This document shows positions 29,550-34,509 of a DNA stretch of 34,509 nt, one piece after another. The stretch spans positions 1 to 34,509 of IMG/VR virus record IMGVR_UViG_3300032073_000102; one strand, given 5' to 3'. Each line of letters starts with the position of its first letter. Within the stretch, counting starts at the first letter, position 1. Below the pieces are notes generated by a model. The model saw only the letters and a list, made by a program, of their open reading frames with translations, was not told the DNA's origin and did no database searches. The DNA is from a virus. Position numbers and translations under genes: made by a program.

Positions 29550-31764
29550 TGCAGGATATAAAGAAAAAGTAACTGACGAACAATTACATAATTTAATAGT
29601 ATCAGGGATTGAAAATTCTACAGGTGACTGGCTTAATTCATCTGATCTTACTCAAGAAAGACAGAGATCTACATATGAATTTGCAGGTGTCCCGGATTTT
29701 CATCTCGCTCCGCAGGGTGTATCTACTATTGTTGATACATCAACGACTGAGGTTGTAGAAGCTTATACCGCTATTTTAGCAGATTTATTTCTTGCTAATG
29801 GTAAGCTTGCTCGATTTCTTCCTATGGATGATAATGCTACTGCATTTAAGAATGCACATAACGCAAGTCTAATTACTAACTATGCAATCTTTAAACAGAA
29901 TAGAGGTTGGGAGTTAATTCAGACTTGGTTTAAGTCTGCTCTCCTATGGAAGAACGGCGTAGTCCGATGGGACTATATAGAAGACTTCCATTATAAAATA
30001 GAAGAGTATGATGAAATAGATCAAGACAAACTTGACTTACTTCTTGCGGACGATAATGTAGAGATCATTGGTGACCTTAATTTTGAAAACAAAATGGGAG
30101 GTGTCTCTGATCCGTTTGCCGGGCAAGATCCTAACGCAACATTAGTATACACTAACGTAAGAATTAGGAGAAAGAATAATAAGTCTAGAGTTAAAATAGA
30201 CAACGTCCCACCAGAAGCATTTAGAATATCTCGTGACGCAGCAACTATAGAAGATGCTAGCTTTGTAGGTATCCAATCTGAAATGACTAGATCTGAAATT
30301 AGAAAGTATTGGCCTGAGTGGGCTGATGAGCTAAACGAAGATGAGTGGGCTGAATTAAATAACGACGAAACATGGCTAGGTGGAACCAGTTACTCTGAAG
30401 AAGTATCTTCACGTAAAATGGTTACTGGCCAAGAATATTGGAAAGGGTCTTCTGAAAGCGAAGGTGGTTACGCATTAGAAGCTAGTAGACCTGTAACAAT
30501 AACAGAATGTTGGATAAACGTAGACCGAGACGGAGATGGTATAGCTGAACTAAAACATGTCATAATCGCAGGCAAACATATTTTGTTTGAAGAAGATGTT
30601 GATATAGTTCCGCTTGCATCTATTACACCTATTGATATTCCACATGAGTTTTATGGTCTGTCCATGGCAGACTTTACTCGAAGCGCAACGCTTGCATCTA
30701 CAGCTATATTAAGAGGATTTGTTGAGAATACATACTTAACTAACTACTCTCCTAAGCTTGCTGATCCAAACGTTGTGGACTTCTCTGCGTTACAGAATAT
30801 GAGACCTAAACAGATTATACCTACTAACGGTAATCCTAACGGTGCAGTAGCAGCAATGGCTCCAGAAGCTATGGCTCAAGGTACAGTGCCTTTACTAAAT
30901 CATTTGCAAGTTATAAAAGAACAAGCAACTGGTATGAGTAAAGCTGCTCAAGGATTAAATGATGCGTTGTATATATCTGGTAACTCTGAAGCTAAAGTAG
31001 CTGCAGTACAAACTGCTAGCCAAAAGCGTATACAGCATATTGCTAGACGATTTGCTGAAACTGGAGTTAAACGTCTTATTGAAGGTGTATACCATTGTAT
31101 GCGTGATTCATTAGATAAGAATATAGGTCTAGTTGATAACGGAGTATTCTATTCTATAAACCCTACAGATCTTCCGAATGATATGGAATGTGATGTCCAG
31201 TTAGATATAGGAGAAAACTCTAATCAAAACATGATTGCTAAATTAGGTAAAGTTGGTGGTGAAATACTTCCAAAACTTAACGAGCAAGGTCAAGGTATGA
31301 TTGTTAAACCTACGGCACCCGCAGTACTAGCAACTAAGTTAATAGAAAACTTAGGATTAGATTCAAATGATTTCTTAGAAGATTATACAACGGAAGAATT
31401 TAAAGATAAGGCTGCTAAAGCATTAGAAGAACAATCAGCGCAAGCTAAACAAACTGCTGACTTAGAAGCTAAGAAAGCTGCTGCAGAAGCAGAGCAAGTA
31501 GCTGCTAACATAGGCTTTACACAAGCACAGACTAAAAATACATATGATGATAATGCTAAACAATTAGCAGTATCTATAGATAGACACTTCCAAGAATGGG
31601 AGAAATTAAAACTAGAAGCTGGTAAAGAAGGATTAGACTTAGGTCCGCGTCCTGATTACTCTGCTATCATAATGATGGCAAAGCAGCTAATTGGCGAAGG
31701 GCAACAACCTCAGCCGCAACAACCAGGGCCTGAGATTGGGCCTGACAATTTAGGAGCTCAATAA
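29542..31764 (+). CDS. Portal (head-tail connector) protein, P22-like type
   Basis: 740 residues, similar in size to P22 gp1 (725). The pattern of large portals is present: an N-terminal region with STIVDTSTTEVVEAYTAIL, a central beta region (TITECWINVDRDGDGIAELK, then IPHEFYGLSMAD), and a conserved wing and stem segment (LRGFVENTYLTNY). The C-terminus is a long Ala/Lys/Gln helical barrel (DLEAKKAAAEAEQVA) ending in Gln/Pro repeats. It forms the dodecameric ring that nucleates the head and docks the terminase. It lies before the scaffold and capsid genes as usual. Confidence 0.92.
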   Translation: MANAGYKEKVTDEQLHNLIVSGIENSTGDWLNSSDLTQERQRSTYEFAGVPDFHLAPQGVSTIVDTSTTEVVEAYTAILADLFLANGKLARFLPMDDNATAFKNAHNASLITNYAIFKQNRGWELIQTWFKSALLWKNGVVRWDYIEDFHYKIEEYDEIDQDKLDLLLADDNVEIIGDLNFENKMGGVSDPFAGQDPNATLVYTNVRIRRKNNKSRVKIDNVPPEAFRISRDAATIEDASFVGIQSEMTRSEIRKYWPEWADELNEDEWAELNNDETWLGGTSYSEEVSSRKMVTGQEYWKGSSESEGGYALEASRPVTITECWINVDRDGDGIAELKHVIIAGKHILFEEDVDIVPLASITPIDIPHEFYGLSMADFTRSATLASTAILRGFVENTYLTNYSPKLADPNVVDFSALQNMRPKQIIPTNGNPNGAVAAMAPEAMAQGTVPLLNHLQVIKEQATGMSKAAQGLNDALYISGNSEAKVAAVQTASQKRIQHIARRFAETGVKRLIEGVYHCMRDSLDKNIGLVDNGVFYSINPTDLPNDMECDVQLDIGENSNQNMIAKLGKVGGEILPKLNEQGQGMIVKPTAPAVLATKLIENLGLDSNDFLEDYTTEEFKDKAAKALEEQSAQAKQTADLEAKKAAAEAEQVAANIGFTQAQTKNTYDDNAKQLAVSIDRHFQEWEKLKLEAGKEGLDLGPRPDYSAIIMMAKQLIGEGQQPQPQQPGPEIGPDNLGAQ

Positions 31765-32060
31765 TGGCAACAGTAACATTAACAGCCGCTGGCGTAGGCG
31801 GTACACAGTCAGGGACGATCACAACTGCAGGCGGTTCTGGCGGAGGTAAAGTCATAGTCGCAAACGACAGTGATGCACCGATAACATTTAAAGTATCTAC
31901 AGCAGGATCAGTTGTTTTAACAGATCAGTACTGTGACGCTAAAAGTTTTAAACTAATTACAGGATTAAACAACGGCGCTACAACGCTAACTGTTTTATCA
32001 ACACCTCACGGAACTGCAGCGCAGTCTGGAGAGATTGTTTACCTGACATTAGTAACTTAA
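31764..32060 (+). CDS. Small Gly/Thr-rich protein, possibly capsid-associated (98 aa)
   Basis: The start overlaps the portal stop (TAATG). It is almost pure beta: Thr, Gly, Ala and Val-rich (TVTLTAAGVGGTQSGTITTA), with one Cys. The composition and place in the head operon suit a head decoration or fibre-like protein, but no family is recognised. Confidence 0.65.
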   Translation: MATVTLTAAGVGGTQSGTITTAGGSGGGKVIVANDSDAPITFKVSTAGSVVLTDQYCDAKSFKLITGLNNGATTLTVLSTPHGTAAQSGEIVYLTLVT

Positions 32061-32070
32061 TAAAAAGTAA

Positions 32071-32391
32071 ATGGATAAATATCGTAGAGCAGCTGAGAAG
32101 AAGCTGGGCGATAAAGTCCACCCTGATATAATTGCACAAGAAGCTTTGGATAAAGCAGAGTTTTCTTCGCGAGAACGGGAGTACTTTTTCAATAATGCTT
32201 ATGGTGATCTACTTGTAGATTATTTTGTAGAGTGGTTAAAGACTGCGCCACATGAGATAAAGCACCGTGAGTTTATATATAATAGTGCGCTTGCACTTGG
32301 TGACGTTAAGTCACGATTAATACAAGCAGAGCAGTTAGGTAAAAACATACCACATATGAAGGACATGGAGGACAGCAATGCGTTTAATTGA
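32071..32391 (+). CDS. Hypothetical head-operon protein (106 aa)
   Basis: A helical, charged protein (MDKYRRAAEKKLGDKVHPD, then DYFVEWLKTAPHEIKH) with an N-terminus that could be a short coiled coil. It overlaps the next gene by 14 bases. No motif is seen. The position suggests a head-assembly accessory. Confidence 0.68.
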   Translation: MDKYRRAAEKKLGDKVHPDIIAQEALDKAEFSSREREYFFNNAYGDLLVDYFVEWLKTAPHEIKHREFIYNSALALGDVKSRLIQAEQLGKNIPHMKDMEDSNAFN

Positions 32392-32602
32392 TTACGAAAC
32401 ATTAGTTAAAAATTGTGAAGATATTATCAATACTCTCGAGCACGACTCGATGAGATCATCTGGAAAGATGAAGATGAATTCAGATCAGCTTTTAGCTTTA
32501 TACAGTTTACTACCAATCTATAAAGAAAAAGCAGCAAAGCAGAAAGCTGATACTGTAAAGGTAGTTAAAGCAAAACCTGAACCTAAAAAGAAGGAGGGTT
32601 AA
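32378..32602 (+). CDS. Small basic hypothetical protein (74 aa)
   Basis: GGAGG lies just before the ATG at 32378. The first 50 residues are helical, followed by a Lys-rich tail (KVVKAKPEPKKKEG). It sits three bases before the scaffold gene. Unknown; a scaffold cofactor is possible from position. Confidence 0.68.
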   Translation: MRLIDYETLVKNCEDIINTLEHDSMRSSGKMKMNSDQLLALYSLLPIYKEKAAKQKADTVKVVKAKPEPKKKEG

Positions 32603-32605
32603 TAA

Positions 32606-33709
32606 ATGGACAACGAAGAATCTCTACCCAGCACGGATGACGTTCAAGTTGATGGTCAATCTGAAAAACAACTCTTAGATGCCGTACTCGCAAATTCCGA
32701 ACTTGCACAGCAAGCTGGAATAGTACCGCTACCAGAAGAAGAGATTGTCGAAGATGGCCCGGTGGAAGCAGTGGAACAAGAAGACCAAGATACTGAAGAA
32801 GCCGTTAGTGAAGATGAAGGTGAGGAAGTCGAAGTAGTTGAAGAGCAGGACTCAGATGAGGATGCCGCTGGAGAAGCCGCTACCCAAGAAGCTGAAGTTT
32901 ATACAGCTGACGACTTGGACTTAGATGCACAGGTGTCTGTCAAAATAGACGGAGAAGAAACCGCAGTATCTTTTGGTGACCTACTTAAAGGTTACACAAC
33001 CGAACAAAGTCTTTCTAAAAAGGGTCGTGAACTCGGAGAAGCACGCGCAGCTCTGGATGCAGAACGCCAAGAAAAACTAGAAGAACTTGATAAAGTTGTT
33101 TTAGCTTCTAGCGCAATTGTGGGCCAGACTGAACAAGCATTCGCTAAAGAATATCATGACATCGAAGCTAAAATTCAAAAAGCTAGAGATGATGGTGATA
33201 CTTTTGAAGTTAACGAACTTAAAGACAAACGCGAGCAAGCCCAGCAGAAATACTGGAAAGCTCGTAATCAACGCGAAGGAATGTTAAAGGCAGCAGAACA
33301 ACATAAGGAAAAAGTTGCTCAAGAAACATTTGAAAAAGAAATCAAACAGTTTCAAGAAGCAATACCTGGTTTAATACCTGACTTTAATGAATCCGTTGCA
33401 AATAAGATCCGTGATTTTGCTATTGCTGAAGGAATTAATCCTGCAGCTTTAGATAGAATTACAGATCCTGTTATTGTTAAATTTGTTGACGACTACAGGA
33501 GACTGAAACAAGGCGTCACAAAGGGAGCGGCAAAACGAAAAGCAGCCCCTGCGAAGAAAGCCTTGCCAACAAAGAAACCTGTGTCTGCTAAAAAGAAAGT
33601 CCAAAATCAAGAGTCATTAGTTAAAGCTAGAGCATTTAAACAAGATTCTAGTAAAGCTGATCAAGACGCTTATTTAAGACAACTTGCTTCTAAATCTCTA
33701 AATTTGTAA
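32606..33709 (+). CDS. Capsid scaffolding protein
   Basis: 367 residues immediately before the major capsid gene. The N-terminal 110 residues are very acidic (DEGEEVEVVEEQDSDEDAA). A helical, charged middle (QEKLEELDKVVLASSAIV, QKARDDGDTFEVNELKDK) suits a rod-like dimer. The C-terminus is strongly basic (KRKAAPAKKALPTKKPVS), matching the capsid-binding basic tail of known scaffolds. It would guide prohead assembly and leave before packaging. The assignment rests on composition and place, not sequence homology. Confidence 0.82.
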   Translation: MDNEESLPSTDDVQVDGQSEKQLLDAVLANSELAQQAGIVPLPEEEIVEDGPVEAVEQEDQDTEEAVSEDEGEEVEVVEEQDSDEDAAGEAATQEAEVYTADDLDLDAQVSVKIDGEETAVSFGDLLKGYTTEQSLSKKGRELGEARAALDAERQEKLEELDKVVLASSAIVGQTEQAFAKEYHDIEAKIQKARDDGDTFEVNELKDKREQAQQKYWKARNQREGMLKAAEQHKEKVAQETFEKEIKQFQEAIPGLIPDFNESVANKIRDFAIAEGINPAALDRITDPVIVKFVDDYRRLKQGVTKGAAKRKAAPAKKALPTKKPVSAKKKVQNQESLVKARAFKQDSSKADQDAYLRQLASKSLNL

Positions 33710-33738
33710 CTAAGGGTTAGATACCCTAGGAGTATATC

Positions 33739-34509
33739 ATGGCAAAGACAATCGGCTCAAGAGCCGTAGCAACCGGTCGCGGTGGTGCTGACGTAGCGTC
33801 AGGCACAAGCGATGCAATGGTCTCACAACGTGAAGACCTATCTAACTTTATCAGTATGATTACACGGGATGAAACACCATTCCTAGCATCTATTGGTAAA
33901 ACAAAAGCAACAGCAATTCGTCACGAATGGCAAACAGATGCACTAGCAGCACCTGCAGATTCAAGAATCGCAGAAGGTGTTGACTATGCAGACGCTGGAA
34001 CTTCAGCCTCATCTAATGAGTTCCCTGCAGGTTTCACAACTGTTGGCGGTCATCGTACACGTTTGAGCAACGTATGTCAGATTAACGGTAAAACAATTAC
34101 TGTATCTGGTACACGACGAGCAATCGATCAAGCTGGTGTTGCTGATGAGTACGCATATCAACTTAAAAAGCGCGGAACAGAAATGCGACGTGACGTTGAG
34201 AGCGATCTTGTAAACACAGCTAACGTTGCTGTAACAGGAACTAATATCCGATCAATGGGTACACTTCGTTCTTGGCTATCTGCCGGTGCAGCCACTGTTC
34301 AAAGAAACGGTGTTGCAGCTGTAGCAAGTGGAGATCAAGGTGAAGGTTCAACAGTTCCTGCTGGCTCAAACCTTGAGCATGCTGGTTCATCTGTAACCGA
34401 CGTAGCACTATCTCTCGCAGACATTGATGCAGTTATGCAGTCAATCTACGAAGAAGGTGGTGATGCTTCTCGCGTAATGTTGTCACCAAAGTTACGACGT
34501 GATTTCTCA
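33739..34509 (+). CDS. Major capsid protein, DUF5309/SU10-like (C-terminus cut by window edge)
   Basis: 257 codons are visible from the ATG at 33739 (TAGGAG upstream) and the frame is still open at the window end. The N-terminal segment REDLSNFISMITRDETPFLA, followed by KATAIRHEWQTD, is characteristic of the DUF5309/SU10 major head protein group as I recall it. It follows the scaffold gene by 29 bases, in which a five-base stem (AGGGT/ACCCT) occurs before the ribosome site. It builds the icosahedral shell with an HK97-type fold (family inference). Confidence 0.9.
   Translation, partial: MAKTIGSRAVATGRGGADVASGTSDAMVSQREDLSNFISMITRDETPFLASIGKTKATAIRHEWQTDALAAPADSRIAEGVDYADAGTSASSNEFPAGFTTVGGHRTRLSNVCQINGKTITVSGTRRAIDQAGVADEYAYQLKKRGTEMRRDVESDLVNTANVAVTGTNIRSMGTLRSWLSAGAATVQRNGVAAVASGDQGEGSTVPAGSNLEHAGSSVTDVALSLADIDAVMQSIYEEGGDASRVMLSPKLRRDFS

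Overview
This window is most of the genome of a lytic, tailed, podovirus-like phage with AT-rich DNA. The layout and replication genes are T7-like: a single-subunit RNA polymerase, a family A DNA polymerase, a fused primase-helicase, a gp6-type 5'-3' exonuclease and a gp2.5-type ssDNA-binding protein. The portal resembles the P22 type and the capsid the SU10/DUF5309 type. A DUF1127 protein, frequent in alphaproteobacteria, and secreted proteins that I recall from marine phages suggest a marine alphaproteobacterial host; this is inference. The window starts inside an internal virion protein gene and ends inside the major capsid gene. The tail genes, the capsid C-terminus and any lysis genes therefore lie outside it.

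Layout. (1) 1-6961, + strand: a large internal virion protein, translationally coupled to a 1282-residue protein. The second carries the A, B and C signatures of a single-subunit RNA polymerase and is a candidate virion RNA polymerase. (2) 7014-18644, - strand: the replication and nucleotide block. It holds the T7-type RNAP, dCMP deaminase, primase-helicase, a RusA-like resolvase, exonuclease, DNA polymerase, a zinc ribbon, DUF1127, a methyltransferase, a MazG-like pyrophosphohydrolase, dCMP hydroxymethylase and an Nmad1-like protein. (3) 18766-19164, + strand: a probable small terminase. (4) 19244-23632, - strand: a tRNA-Trp, the ssDNA-binding protein and about a dozen tiny genes, probably early. 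(5) 23975-34509, + strand: the large terminase, a cassette of exported or membrane proteins, portal, head proteins, scaffold and major capsid protein.

How it may work together. Two classes of repeated control element were found. Five hairpins share exact geometry (8-bp stem, constant 6-base loop CCAAGA on the - strand), and their stems covary. All lie upstream of - strand genes. A second motif, CTAwAAGGrGAGTATA, looks like the core of T3/T7 promoters and occurs five times at unit boundaries. I propose that the virion RNAP enters with the DNA and reads the early genes from the hairpins, as in N4, and that the T7-type RNAP then uses the second motif for middle and late transcription. This is a hypothesis built on sequence pattern. 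Separately, the dCMP hydroxymethylase keeps the diagnostic Asp, so the phage DNA probably carries 5-hydroxymethylcytosine or a derivative. The MazG-like and Nmad1-like neighbours fit that reading.
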